From the NCBI GenBank assembly GCA_021521415.1, contig JAIQDT010005770.1, positions 1 through 64,000 of the forward strand: 64,000 nt of DNA, read 5' to 3'. Under the pieces are notes generated by a model. It did not search any database and was not told the DNA's origin. It was given only the letters and a program-made list of their open reading frames with translations. The translations under genes were made by a program, and so were the position numbers. Below are positions 1-12,079 of this stretch, piece by piece. This stretch comes from Bidens hawaiensis. Taxonomy: Eukaryota; Streptophyta; Magnoliopsida; Asterales; Asteraceae. Each line of letters starts with the position of its first letter. The first letter of the stretch is position 1.

Positions 1-2832
1 CCTTAATTCCTTATTTTAATTAGCAGGTTGTCGTCATTCTCTTTTTGGTGTCCTGTAAAGTGTAAACCATCGCTTTCTTGGCCAGCTTTGAGTTTGTTTT
101 GTGCAGAATCTTAGCCAGTTAGACATGCATGTAGTCTTTGCTATTACTGAAGGTTTTCACCGTCTGCAAGTTTGTTTATAATAAAAACGAAAGGGCCTAA
201 AAACTTGTTTATTTTGATTAATTAGCAGATAATTACAGTTAGTTTTGCTATACAGTCTGCTTCTTTTTTAATTTAGAAATATGTTGAGCTGGTATGGGCC
301 CAGGCTCATTCTTTTGCAGGTGCATTGCTATTTTGATAGAATTGGCATAACATTCTTGCTTCAAGTCTCATGTAACTAGGTATGCAATTATTAAGCAATT
401 CATCATAAATTGAATTTGGAAGGATTATTCTTCCTATCGATGTAAAATCAGTGACATATAATCCAATGGTCAATACAAGAAATATCTTAGGTAAGCCAAA
501 ATTTTGTGGCGACCCTATGTGTTGGAACATAACACATTAATGAATACAATAATCCACTACTAGAATTTAATCACAAACCGACTCGAATCAGTGTCAAAAC
601 TAAAAGATGGCCACCACATGCTCATTTCGAAATAGAGAGGCTTCATTGTGGTCTTTGCGTGATTATATTTTTGGTTCTGTTGTTAAGATTCTGTGAATCA
701 ACGAACAAAGTAGTAATTGCTTACGGCCTGCTTTGTCACTAATTTGAAGAATTACGTTGCTGTATTCTGATGATTAACTAAATGAATGGTATTTTCTTTA
801 ATGTGCATATTGGAAAAAAGTACTCCTGTCTAGATAAGTTGTTTTAATCTAGTTGGTCCACTGATGGTGTTATCATGGCTATCACTGGCTCACAACCACT
901 GCCCTGGAAATTATTAGCATAAAGTCATGGACTATGGCTATTGGCTACAGAAAGGCATCTTGGAATATAATCAGGCAAGGCTAACATAAGTACATAACTA
1001 TAAATATTAACATACTATTAGGGTAAAAGCGGGGGGTGGGGGGAGGGGGGGGGGGGGATTTTTGTTGTATATTTCATTAAAGCATGCTTTAGTAAGACTA
1101 CAAAATGAGTTCTAAAAAAACTGTCAAACTAACTTCTAAAAAAACCATAATCCACAACATATAGTGTTATAGTGTTACTACCTTGACCTGTGACATCAAA
1201 CTTACGATCTAAATCTACAGTCCAGTATTTTGGTTGAGTTTTAGTTCTGGGCCAATTGAACTTTTAATTGGGCCAAAACATAAGAGAGAATGTTTTCTTC
1301 ATATAGTTAGATTTTTATTTTTTTCAACAGCGAACTTTATTAAAAAGCTAGCAAGATGCTAGAAATCGAATAACGAAACAACCTTATATGGTAAAATTAC
1401 ACCAATCATTCCAAGCCAAGTTTTTAAATGAAGAACACTTTTTAATTAAAAGAAAACCTAAAGATTTTAAGCTCTCTACTGTTTTAGAAATAATAGCCGA
1501 CTTGTTTTGGAAGATGACTTCGTTGCGGGTCTTCCATATGCTCCAGCATGTCGTGAGAATGATCCCCAATAACACCTTGTTTTCCTTGTTCCTCAAATTG
1601 CTAAACTCATAAATAGTAAGCAAATATCAGATTGAGAAAGCGAAAATCAGAGGAATATTGCATCAATTGCTAACAAATTGCCAAACTAAAATAGCAAAAT
1701 AACACGAGGTGAAAAGATGCTAGCTAGTCTCCTTGTATTCTTCACAAAGACAACAGGTCCCGGGCCCACGTCTACATTCCGAATTGAAAGGTCAACTCGA
1801 GTTGAGAGCCTATCGATTTCAGCCTTCCCAGCATGTATGTTGACCTTGATTGGGACCCAATTATTCCATTTCATAATAAATGGGACAAATGAGTTAGAGG
1901 AATCGAGTTAGAGGAATTGAAAAGAAATTGTTTTATGGCAGCAACCGTAGAGGATCCCGCTATATCATTTTGACAAACCCAAGTGTTCGGAGCAAGCTTA
2001 GGTAAGCAAGTCAAAATTTCATTCGACTCATTTTGTATCAAACCTATAACGTTTCCACCTCCATTTCCAAACTATATTTCCTTCAACCATCTCGAAACAA
2101 GGGTGCACCAAACACGTTTTTCGGGTTAAACAAGTCATGTTAGGATTATGAATTTATGAATGAGCATTTGGATCGGACAGACCCGAACCAAGATATACAA
2201 CTCCACAATTCACATATTTAAGAACCAAAGACTGACTCAATTCGGTTGTCGACCAACAGTTAACTATTCTACAATTCCATTGACCTGATCACCATAACTA
2301 GTAGAAGAAGATCAAAGTAGCTTAACGGTATTTTCTTTACTGCATTGTATGTAATGCATGCATATCAACTGCTCGATGAAATGCCTCTGTGAGATTGATT
2401 ATTAATTTATTTTACTTAAAGGCAAAACCAACTATAACAACTAATTTTCATGGTGGCCAATGATTATTTATATATAATTAACAAGTATGCACCTTTGGCT
2501 TCTATCTGTGTTTGCATATAGTCAGTCATTGAGTGATTGTGCATAATAATAATATTGTTGTTGATAATATAACCAACAGAGTCACTCGAGGATAGTTGAA
2601 GTCAAATGTTGTCCTCGTATTGGGGGGTTATTGAATTCGGTTCGGTCTTTATTAACTCTTGGTCCAGACCCAAACCCGAATTCTTATAGAATACAAAGAC
2701 TGAAGACCAACTTGTTGTATAAATCATACTGGTCCGGGTCATCGGGTAGTTTCAGTCCAAATAAATGTGTCAATCATTCATACATATGAAAATATTCATG
2801 TTATGCATTGCAGGCACTAAATATTGGAACCT
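1..2832. repeat. Subtilase array spacer, copy A (left-truncated)
   Basis: Non-coding spacer between gene 2 and gene 1 of array unit A. It is nearly base-for-base the same as 39933-42769 (copy B) and 53170-56033 (copy C), differing by scattered substitutions and a length change in a G-run near 1031-1058. By comparison with copy B, the start codon of a gene 2 copy should lie about 380 bp to the left of the window. It holds the 3' end of an old LINE (1311-1890) and, at 2330-2832, the 3' flank of gene 1. Short open frames here (for example 306-530) recur in all three copies but resemble no protein I know and are probably chance. Confidence 0.9.
1311..1890 (-). mobile_element. LINE 3'-end fragment in spacer A
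   Basis: Two minus-strand open segments (1686-1874 and 1384-1623) carry motifs of the zinc-binding C-terminal region of plant non-LTR (LINE) ORF2 proteins: WNNWVPIKVN followed by a DRL motif, then CWSIWKTRNEVIF and a terminal W-DWC motif. Downstream on the minus strand is the usual LINE ending, an AATAAAG-like segment and then an A/T-rich tail near 1311-1330. Only the last 0.6 kb is present, with stops and frameshifts, so it is a dead 5'-truncated insert. The same fragment sits in spacers B and C, so it was there before the array duplicated. Confidence 0.7.
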
Positions 2833-5012
2833 TCATTCAAACTTGAATGAAAATGGAGTTCTAACAGTATACTTATCAGATTCATCTACCCATGTCATAT
2901 GCCCTTGCCCATATGGACCTTTCTCCTTATCGTTAGCATCTCGACTGAACGTGACGTCGTATGTTTTCTTTTGGTGCACCTCTGTGAAGCTCATGACACC
3001 CTCATCATTATGTACCACAATCTTAATACTTACACCCTTTGACACAGAAACGTCCTTGATGCTGTAACCCAAGTCTGGCAAACCAACATTACTCACACCC
3101 TCATCATTATGAACCATAACCTTGATACTTACACCCTTTGGCACAGAAATGTCCCTGATTCTGTACCTTGAGTTGGCCAAACCGACATTAGTCACCGTCC
3201 TTGAGTATGTTTTGTTGTCACCTCGTTTTAGAGACACCGCGAAAGAAGGATAATTGAGCTAGGCCTCTAGGATGGTCTTTGAGCAATTAGCTTTCTTTCT
3301 AATGATGGTTTCAATTTGTTTGGGCGTATAGCCTAACCCACAAAGATAAGGAATGTAGTCCTCGGGTTGAATATCAAATACAAGGCCTGGCTCATGGGCT
3401 TTTGGTGGGTTTACGTGACCCGAGCCGATAGCGAATACGTTAGCAGGAAGACCTCTTTCGTCTACAATGGGCTCTCCTTTTCGGTTTATTTGACTGGCAG
3501 TGGTCATTATTGCAGACTTGATAGAAGTAGGAGACCATTCTGGATGTGCGCTTTTCAGCAACGCGCTTATGCCTGCTAGGTGAGGACAAGACATTGATGT
3601 GCCTGCTACGACGTGAAATGTTGCTTTTGTTCCTGTTTTGTTGTCAACCGATTGATGCCATGCTGCAAGAATGTCCATGCCCGGTCCTGTAACGTCTGGC
3701 TTTAGGATTCCAGGACTTGCACGGTTAGGCCCTCTTGAAGAGAAATAAGTCATCTGTGGATCTGATTTCAACCTGACCACAGTTCCACTGCAACGAATAG
3801 TTGCAACAGGAGAAGAAGTTGAGTTCAAATACTTCTTAATCTCAACCCCTTCTTTGTAACCAACATTTGATGCAAGTATAACATGAGCTTCTGCCATTAT
3901 ACTCTGACCATGAACATTGCCATTAGCCATAATCATGGCAACTCCCCCTGCATCCTTAACTATTGTTCCATTGGAAGTAGTATTAAAATCTTTCCCATGA
4001 TCACATAACACTACCTTCCCCTTGACGTCAATGTGGTCCAACGATGCTTTTTTGCACCATGCTCCGTAAACAAGAGGCCGAAGCTTCTGGTCGCAATCCT
4101 TTGGTTGGTACAAGGATTCACCGTGAAATTTCTTCTTGTTTCCAAGAACAACTGTTGTCCTGAACCTTCTATCAATTGTACTGGCCCCAACTGTAAGGAT
4201 CCATGGCGCCTCATTTGATAGTGATGCACTATTCGGGCCACCATTACCTGCTGAACAACTCACGAAGATCCCTTTCTGCATGGCACTGAAGGCGCCAATT
4301 GCTATACTATCATTATGAAAATCATGAAAGGAATTGAAATTCAGGCCAAGCGAAAGAGACATCACATTAACACCGTCTTCAATAGCGGCATCCATGCCCG
4401 CCAAGATGACATCGCCCGTACAAGACTTGTACGTACATACTTTATACATGGCTATGTGCGCTAATGGTGCCATCCCATTGGCAGTGCCATTCCCCAATCC
4501 GAAAACGTTTGCGTTGTCTACAAAATTCCCTGCAGCGGTACTTGAAGTGTGTGTCCCGTGGCTGTCTTCATCTATCGGCAAAGTTTCCCTCATAAAGTTT
4601 CTTATGCCGATAAGCTTGTTATTACACCCCGCCACTTCACATTTACCCTTCCATGTTGATGGTGGAGGGGGGACCCCATGGTCATTAAAAGAAGGATGCC
4701 CGGGAGTTATTCCAGTGTCGAAAAGGCCAATTATGATTCCCTTTCCCTGGTTTGAGTCTCTCCATAAACCTGAGTTTTGGCGCAAGCCCAGAATGTAAGG
4801 TGTACGAGTTGTGTGTAACTGATACACACTTTGAGGCCTTACGGATAAAACTCCACTCAAACGCTCCATCATCTCTGCTTGATCTTCTGTCATTTTAGCA
4901 GCAAATCCTGTAATCACGTGACGGTATGTGTAAACCATCTCTGGTTTCTCGTTTAATCGCGTAGCTACTTTTGATAAAAACGTGTTATACCATTCTTCAT
5001 TGTTGAGCACCT
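2833..5012 (-). pseudogene. Subtilase gene 1, unit A (truncated, internal stop)
   Basis: Homologue of the intact subtilase at 56034-58331. Two lesions are visible. First, the 5' end, roughly 40 codons covering the signal peptide and start of the prodomain, is missing: homology stops at about 5012, where Athila sequence begins after a shared GAGCACCT. Second, codon 624 of the intact gene, CAG (Gln), is TAG here (3259-3261), which would remove the last 141 residues and the Fn3-like domain. The catalytic Asp, His, Asn and Ser motifs (LFDTGI, HGTHTSS, SAGNGGP, GTSMSCPH) remain, but the Gly just before the catalytic His is Ser. With no secretion signal or own promoter it should not make a working protease. 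The same stop occurs in unit B. Confidence 0.92.
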
Positions 5013-5738
5013 AGAAATACCCTGAGAAACCATCTAAGAAGCAGTAGTACTACTGACCTGCTAAACGCTCCAACATCTGATCAATGAAGGGTAAAGGAAA
5101 GTGGTCTTTCCTGGTGGCATCACTCAGTCTGTGATAGTCGATGCAGACTCTCCATCTAGTCACAGTCCTAGTGAGAATGAGCTCATTCCTCTCATTGGTG
5201 ACCACAGTCATGCCACCCGTTTTAGGAACCACTTGAACTGGACTTACCCAGGCACTATCAGAAATGGGGAAAATGATCCCCGCATCAAGGATTTAATGAT
5301 CTCCTTCTTCACAACCTCTCGCATTTTCGGATTAAGCCGCCATTGCGGCTGAACGCCAGTTTTGAAATTATCCTCCATGAGGATTTTATGAGTGCAAAAC
5401 GAAGGGTTGATACCCTTAATGTTGATAATCTTCCATGCAATCGCCTCCTTGTGCTCTTGTAGCACCCTTAACAACTTCTCCTTCTCAACCTCCGTCAAAG
5501 CAGATGCAATAATAACCGGTAGCTTCCTCTCTTCATCTAAAAACACATACTCCAGATGGGCAGGCAAATCCTTAAGCTCTAAGGAAGAAAGAGGAATTTC
5601 GACGGAAGGTCGGTCCATAGGATCGTCTCGTACAATCTCAGCAGAAACCCCAGGTTCAGGGATATGTGACTCGGTGTCGTCATCCAAGGACTGATAGGTC
5701 ATGGCAACCATCTCAATCTTCGGAATCTCCCTATCGAG
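5013..5738 (-). mobile_element. Athila-type Ty3/gypsy RT fragment
   Basis: Minus-strand reading gives the N-terminal part of an Athila-lineage reverse transcriptase: the segment before RT (SLELKDLPAHLEYVFL, RVLQEHKEAIAWKI, then an HKIL motif) at 5244-5711, and the RT start (VVPKTGGMTVV, WRVCIDYHRL, HFPLPFIDQMLERLAG) at 5050-5232, continuing as YYCFLDGFSGYF to 5012. One frameshift near 5240 and at least two stops break it. It is cut abruptly on both sides, by the subtilase remnant at 5012 and by Tat-element sequence near 5738, and no Athila LTR is attached. It is therefore an internal scrap, perhaps filler carried by a rearrangement. Confidence 0.85.
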
Positions 5739-8270
5739 AATATGGGTGTCGGAGGCAGATCCTCAACAGATTCCGCTGAAAAACTCCTCAACATGTTCCA
5801 TGATGCCAGCAAGTTCTATTTGGAGGATATTGACAGTCTCATAACTCCTCAAATCGTCAAGAAAGAAGCTCTAAAGGCAACTACCACTTCCGAACGAAGA
5901 ACCGCGACCACCCGGGCCAATCAGGAGCATCCAAGAGGAAAAGCCTTCGGAGCCAGAGAGTCCTTTTGAACTGATCATTGCTGTAAGTATCCTTGATCCT
6001 AATATCCCTTGTTTACGAATCAAGAATCCTCCCAACTTTGTGTAATTGTCTGGTACCGGCTGTGAACTCTTCCAAAGACTACCATGAGAAGATCGTAAGC
6101 CAACTGGGGGGGAGCCTTTGATGTGTGTCTAATGAATGCTTTTCCTATGGAACTCACAACTAAGCTTTAAATTTAACACGAAACTCCTAATGAATCCACA
6201 CACAACCGGCAAGTGTACCGATCACAAGTAATATAGACCTAAGAAGTCCGAGTATCGAACACAAGGACACGTGAAAACGCCTATGATAACTAAACCCTAG
6301 ACAAGACCTTCCTAAATATAATATTTTTTAATTTGATTTTTAATAATTAAACTTACTTGGCGTAATTTACTTTGACTTAATTAATTAACCTAACTTAACG
6401 AAAATAGATGAAACACTTAATGAAACTTAGAGACTTAACTACAACTGGAGAAAACGTCTACCTAGGTAAGAATCATATTGAAGGTCTAACAAGCTAATGG
6501 ATTGAATGATCTCACGACACCGGTATCTAAATATGACACAACTAAGGTTTGCTCAAGAAAGCTATATCACCTCCTGGTCTCACTAACAAACCCCAACTTA
6601 CACTTAATCGATTTTAAGAACCAACCGGGAAACAAATGCTAAGGTGTTCTAATTTCGACACTCCTCTCGGTCTCACCGACACACGACCCTAATGGAAACG
6701 AATACTACGCAACCAAGGATAGACGAACAATTTGGTTTAACTTAAACTAGACCAACTAATCGCTCACAAACCCAAACCCGACAAGAACCGAACCCACCCT
6801 CGCGCGATCCTAATCCTAACAACTAAAATCTATGAGACGACTTTACTTCCTATCACCTCTCGATCTCTTAGAAGGTGCTTAACCCGCTGAATTCAATCAA
6901 TTAACACACTCAACATAACCCTAGGTTGATCCTACCGCAATCAAACTCTAAACACAAAGTAAAGAATCAAACAAGCTACAATCAATCAAAACTAATTCCA
7001 ATTGAAGCAAGAGGTTTATGAGTATAATTAAAAAAATCACAGACACTAAACACAACCTAATTCAATATTAAACCAAACTTTCAATAGCAAATTAAGTCAT
7101 ATTGATCAAACAAGCCACAAAACTAGTTAAAATCGAACAATAATCATCTAACCAAGGTAGAACAAAGAAGATTAGCTACTCATGATTTTTGGACAACGGG
7201 TATAACTCAATGTAGAAACCATATTAATCATCACAAACATCATTAAAATCATTCAACAATCAATGATAATCAATAACAACTTAAACCCTAACTCAATTGC
7301 AAAAGAGTTCAACTTTAAGGTTCAAAATCAAAAGAGTTATGAACACTAATAAGAACACAAAGTTTATGGATGTTTACTATCAATTAGAGCTAAGTTTTTG
7401 TGATGAAAATTTATCCCTATCTGTTGTCCCAAGTCGTCCTTAGCTTAATCCTTCTTCCATTGGCTCAAGAATTGCAAAAAATGAATTTTTCCTCTTGAAT
7501 GGGGGCTTTTAGGGTATTTTTTTTCTTTGTTGGCTTCTGATTCCGGGATTGATAAAGGGAGGGTTAAGGTTTTGTTTCTCCTTTGATATTTTATAAATAA
7601 CAAGTAGGTAAGACTTTCCCCTAGTGGGCATGGGTTGGGCCTTGAGTCTGGTCTTCAAAAACTGATCATAAAGGCCAAATTGTCTTTCAAACACGATTCT
7701 TTTCTCTTTTAAAAATCGTAACCTATAAAAAATGTTAAATTTTGCAATAACATGCAAAAACAAGCCATAACCATTATTTATTGGATAAATAAATAATAAA
7801 AAGATGACAAAATGGTGCGGAAAACAAGTGTGTTTTACAACACATCAGCCTTACTGGAATGGGAAGTGCGGCTGCTACGAAGGACAAGGCTCTAGCCAAG
7901 CTCACCAAGGATAAAAAACTCTTGGAGGATCTAGCCAAGCCCGGCATTAACAGGAAATGAAGCACGCTACCGAGGAGGCCAAAATGTGGGTGGCAAGACC
8001 AGTGTTGCAGGCCAGGATCAAGATGGTTATGGAAGTTGGTGATCCTGCTTTCGATAGGTCAGCTTGGGATGTGGAGAAGTGGAAGCAGGCTTTGGTGGAA
8101 CTTGGTGGATGAGATGACGAAGAAGATGTTGTGATGGTTGATAGGAGTGGAGCTGGAACGAGTGGTGCGAAGGATGCGGGTGAGACAGATGAAGGAAAGG
8201 AAGCAACAGCAAGTGATGAGGAAGCTGCTTAAGCGGGCGATGAAGGATAAGATAGATAAGGCCTGAGCCT
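5739..8270 (+). pseudogene. Antisense extra ORF of the Tat element (broken)
   Basis: Plus-strand coding remnant lying antisense and downstream of the Tat integrase. The first part (5742-6118) reads as an acidic helical segment (SAEKLLNMFHDASKFYLEDI) with later stops and frameshifts. If the solo LTR at 6119-7849 is left out, the frame continues directly across it as KIVSQLGGSLTGMGSA, then a Lys/Leu-rich segment, and after a frameshift a W-rich motif (DRSAWDVEKWKQALVELGG) ending in an acidic tail near 8230. Tat-lineage retrotransposons are known to carry an antisense extra ORF between integrase and the 3' LTR, often annotated as 'putative gypsy type transposon'. The position and strand fit that. 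Its function is unknown and this copy is dead. Confidence 0.6.
6119..7849. mobile_element. Solo LTR, 1.73 kb, TSD GCCTT
   Basis: Bounded by an 8-bp inverted pair, TGATGTGT at 6119 and ACACATCA ending at 7849, and flanked by the direct repeat GCCTT (6114-6118 and 7850-7854). Removing it restores the plus-strand reading frame of the antisense Tat ORF. No internal retroviral genes are present, so this is a solo LTR left by recombination between the two ends of an inserted element. The long AT-rich body has no credible coding sequence. Its lineage is uncertain; length and the text near 6200-6260 suggest Athila-like, but that is only an impression. Confidence 0.85.
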
Positions 8271-9655
8271 GTTTTTTTTATTTTGCTGATGTTTTTATGG
8301 ATATTCGATCATGGTTTGTATTAAACAATAGTAATTAGGATAAAGAGTCCATGATCCTTAAGACAATTTTCAGGGGTAACGAAGGTGGAGGGATCCTCTG
8401 TTTGTGGGGATGAAGCCTTTGATGCCCCTGTTTTTATTTTCATGCACTTCGATAAAAAATTAGTAACACCTGCTTAACCCGGGTGGATGGTCCATCTTTT
8501 GAATGGTGAAATCCGGGTTAAGAATTTTGGGTAAGTCCAGGTGACTTATTATTAATAACAACTTAAGACTTTTTGTCTATATGCATATTGTTTATTATTC
8601 CCAAAGTAAGTTTGATATAGTCTTAGTTTTGTTGAAAGTTTTAAGAAATATCCTTGAGTAAAAAAGCTTTAAGGATAGAATATCCTTGTAAAAATAAATT
8701 AAGGATCTTGAATCCTTACAAAAAAAGATTTTATAAAGATTTTATCCAAGTAAATGTAAATTGATAAGTAGAAATAATACCATAAGATCTAATTAGACCT
8801 AAGCTATATAAGTATTGATCCTTCTGTGATCCATGTCTAAATAAATTAAGGATCTTGAATCCATAAGTGTTGATACTTCTGTGATCTTTGCAATTGAACT
8901 TGGGATACCTGATGCAAATTACTTATGATATTAACTGGTATTAAACCCAACATACTGGGTACAAGCCCAAATAAACTGGGGATAAGCCCAAATAAACTGG
9001 GGACAAGACCAAATAACCTTGGGACAAGCCCAAATAAACCGGGAACAAGCCCAAATAAACGGATGTTAAACTAGGGACTCTCCCAAACCGGGATTTAGCC
9101 CAAATGTAAATGACGAGAAAACGCCAAAACCTTAGCTAACATGAATATGTTAGAAACCTTAGTCTTTAAGATACATTAAAATGTTACAAACAGGGGGTAT
9201 GGTATGTCTACAATAAATCGTAGGATCCTCCATATAGCCGAACACAACAAAATTGTCAGCCACTAAGCGTGTACCGGTTCCGCTGCCCAGGACTATACGT
9301 TGGATAACGTGCGCTCCAGGCGAGAGTGTAGAAACTCTAATTTATAAGAAATGTGAAAACCTTTAAACCTTGGAAGATATGACCATCGGGGGTCACACCT
9401 TAATCGTGGGCTAGGCCAAAGGAAACATGAATGTACCTTAAGTGTGAGGGAGAGGTGGCCAACCTCTTAGTCATTGAACCTCTTGTAAAAATCTGCATTG
9501 TTACTTAAAACTTGGAAAAGATAAATGTCAAGAATATATTATCCTTAGGTTAATAATAAGAATATGAAATAAACAAGTAATTAGATGAATATTACCGATT
9601 TCAGGATCCTTGATCCTTTAAGGATACTTGATCCTCTAAGGATACTTGATCCTGA
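8271..9655 (-). other. 3' untranslated region of the Tat element
   Basis: No gene. AT-rich sequence downstream of the integrase stop, dotted with GGATCC/AAGGATC-type words that also litter the Tat gag region and 19730-19800. Contains the 21-bp tandem repeat at 8955-9060. Confidence 0.5.
8955..9060. repeat. 21-bp tandem repeat, five copies
   Basis: Five imperfect head-to-tail copies of a 21-bp unit (consensus GGGACAAGCCCAAATAAACT plus one base). It lies in the 3' untranslated part of the Tat element; role unknown. Confidence 0.85.
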
Positions 9656-10870
9656 TCAGAAAAAATACTTCCTGAGATGGATGGCATTCCATTCTCTTTT
9701 TAACATGTTGCCTTCCATAGTAAGAAAATGATATGCCAACTTTCCTACCTCTGATTCAATCAGGTAGGGGCCTTCCCACTTAGGTGCTAGCTTTCCATCT
9801 GCCGGATTAGTTGTATTTTGGAAGGCTTTCCTCAAGACTAGATCTCCTTCTTGGAATCTTCTGATCCTTATATTTTTGTTGTATGCCCTAGCTACCCTTT
9901 GTTGATACGCTTCCATTCTGATCTTGGCTAGGTCTCTAAGCTCATCAACAGTATCTAGGTCCTGGAGAAGAATTTCCTCATTGGCCTGAGGATCACGGAT
10001 GCTTGTTCTAGCAGTAGGAACCACCATTTCTGTAGGGATTACAACTTTTGATCCAAACACCAACGAGAAGGGTGTTTGACCTGTTGCATTCTTTGGTGTT
10101 GTTCTATCAGCCCAAAGAACATAAGGAAGTTCCTCAGCCCACTTGCCTTTCTTGGATCCTAATTTCTTTTTCAAGTTGTTAATGATAATCTTGTTGCTTG
10201 ATTCATCTTGACCATTGGCTTGAGGGTGAACTGGTGTAGAAGTAATCATCTTGATCCCCCAACTATCACAAAAGTTAGTGGTTCTTTTTCCGATAAACTG
10301 GGAACCATTGTCACAAATTATTTCTGAAGGAACACCAAATCTAGTATAATATTTCTTTTAATGAAGGATATCACCTCTTTTTCGCGGGCTTGAACAAAAG
10401 CTTCTGCTTCTATCCAAGAAGTAATCAGTCATGGCAAGCATGAACACTTTTCCACCTGGCGCTTTAGGTAGCTTACCCACAATATCCATGCCCCACTTCA
10501 TGAAAGGCCATGATGAGGATATAGGATACATAGGTTCCGCTGGCTGGTGTAGGATGTTGCCATCTCTTTGACAAGCATCACACTTCTTTGAATATTCCAT
10601 GGTATCTCTCTTCATGGTTGGCCAGAAGTATCATGTTCTTAGAATCCTAGAGAATATGGCTTTACCTACAGTGTGATTACCACACTCTCCTTCATGAAAT
10701 TCATTGAGTACCTCTTGAATTTCAGGATCTTCAATACACCTCAAGTATGGACCTGCAAGTGATTTCCTATACAGAATATCATGTAATAAAATGTATTGTG
10801 ATACCTTAAGTTTGAAAGATTTAGGATTCTCTGTGGCGGGAATCTCTCCATTTTGAATGAATTTCTTGAT
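9656..10870 (-). pseudogene. Tat integrase remnant
   Basis: Minus-strand segments at 10358-10615 and 9656-10249. The first has the second half of the HHCC zinc finger ([10 protein letters not shown]) and the start of the catalytic core ([12 protein letters not shown]). The second has the end of the core (TPVHPQANGQDESSNK), the region after it (KNATGQTPFSLVFG) and the C-terminal GPY-type motif (PKWEGPYLI). The core between them is broken by frameshifts around 10250-10358, so it cannot catalyse integration. No chromodomain follows, as expected for Tat rather than a chromovirus. Confidence 0.85.
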
Positions 10871-10938
10871 CGGGAGGATTCAGGATCCTTGGTTATTTAA
10901 GAATAATGGATTCCAAAGCACAATATCTTTGTCAGTTG

Positions 10939-11330
10939 TTATCTCCCCACTACTTGTTCTCCTATTGCTGGTGAGAGTATATGGATGATTGGAATTTTCG
11001 TAGCTTCCGGGATCTTCAAAGATGAAGCTAGATTCTCCAAGGCATCTGCCCCGGCATTTTCTTCCCTTGGTACCTGTATAATACAAAAACAATCGAAGAA
11101 CTTTGACAGTTCTTTCACAATATCTAGATATTTGATTAGTTTTTCACCTTTAACAGCATATGAGCCATTAAAGTGATTAGCTATCAATATTGATTCTATA
11201 TACACATGAAGATACCTGATCCTCATGTATTTAGCTAGTTGCAAAACCTGCGATTAAAGCTTCGTATTCCGCTTCATTATTAGTGGCTTAAAACTCACAG
11301 GCTATAGACTGGGGTATTATGTCCCCCTAT
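10939..11330 (-). pseudogene. Second (archaeal-type) RNase H remnant
   Basis: Minus-strand reading gives VYIESILIANHFNG, then a stretch ending QVPREENAGADALENLAS, the C-terminal half of the additional RNase H found in Tat-lineage elements. The first half lies in stop-riddled sequence up to about 11330. It sits between the first RNase H and integrase, as in known Tat elements. Confidence 0.7.
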
Positions 11331-11419
11331 GGCGATTTTAGTAGGATACCTAATCATGTTCCTCTAAGGGTGGATACCCCATCCGTGAATAAGATCCATG
11401 GATCCTTGGTTTCTTTAAA

Positions 11420-11878
11420 CTATTGGACCTCCAAGTCAGCTTCCTTTTGTAGATCACTACTGAAATCAGCCATAAAGTCAGCTAATGCTTGAGACTTTAT
11501 AGCAGTACTTAGCTCGTATTGGATATCATATGCACTCAGCTTTACAGCCCATTTAGCCATCCTACCTGACATCTCTGGTTTTCTAAGAACATTTTTGATA
11601 GGATAGTTAGTTTTCACAATTATAGTATGAGTTTCAAAGTAATGCCTTAACTTAGTAGAAGCCATAATAAGTGCAAGAATTAACTTTTCTAAATGATAAT
11701 ACTTGGCTTTAGCATCTAGAAGACTTTTACATACATAATAAACAGGATGTTGTTCACCTTCATGATCCTTTACCAAGACAGCACTTACTGCATTTCCCGA
11801 GACAGCTAGGTACAAGGATAGGGGTTCCCCATCTATTGGTTTCATTAGTGTTGGTGCTGAGGATAAGTAATCCTTCAA
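11420..11878 (-). pseudogene. First RNase H remnant of Tat pol
   Basis: Reading APTLMKPIDGEPLSLYLAVS, then HPVYYVCKSLLDAKAKYYHLEKLILALI and KLRHYFETHTIIVKTNYPIK, the typical RNase H domain after Ty3/gypsy RT. In this family the first catalytic residue lies in the LYL-x-S segment, here LAVS, so an acidic residue may have been lost. An intact stretch of 152 codons remains, ending in a stop. Confidence 0.85.
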
Positions 11879-12079
11879 GGCTTTGAGTGCAGCCTCATGC
11901 TTTTCCGTCCACTCGAACTTTTTATTCTTTCTAAGGATATCATAAAAATCCTTACACTTCTCCGAAGATCAAGAGATGAACCTATTCAAGGCTGTGATTC
12001 TTCCCGTCAACCTTTGTACATCCTTTGTATTCACGGGAGATTTCAGGTTGATAATGGCTTGTATTTGTTCCGGGCTAGC

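Noticed and set aside
4334..4798. Long plus-strand open frames over the subtilase copies (also 38815-39243, 51992-52480, 57535-57999).
   Set aside because: They are antisense shadows of the conserved catalytic region and recur with it in every copy, with no independent motif.
6105..6118. G-run before TGATGTGT read as a polypurine tract and 3' LTR of an element lying to its left.
   Set aside because: The same GCCTT is repeated at 7850-7854, and removing 6119-7849 restores a coding frame in which the G-run encodes Gly codons. It is a solo LTR in a coding remnant, not a polypurine tract.
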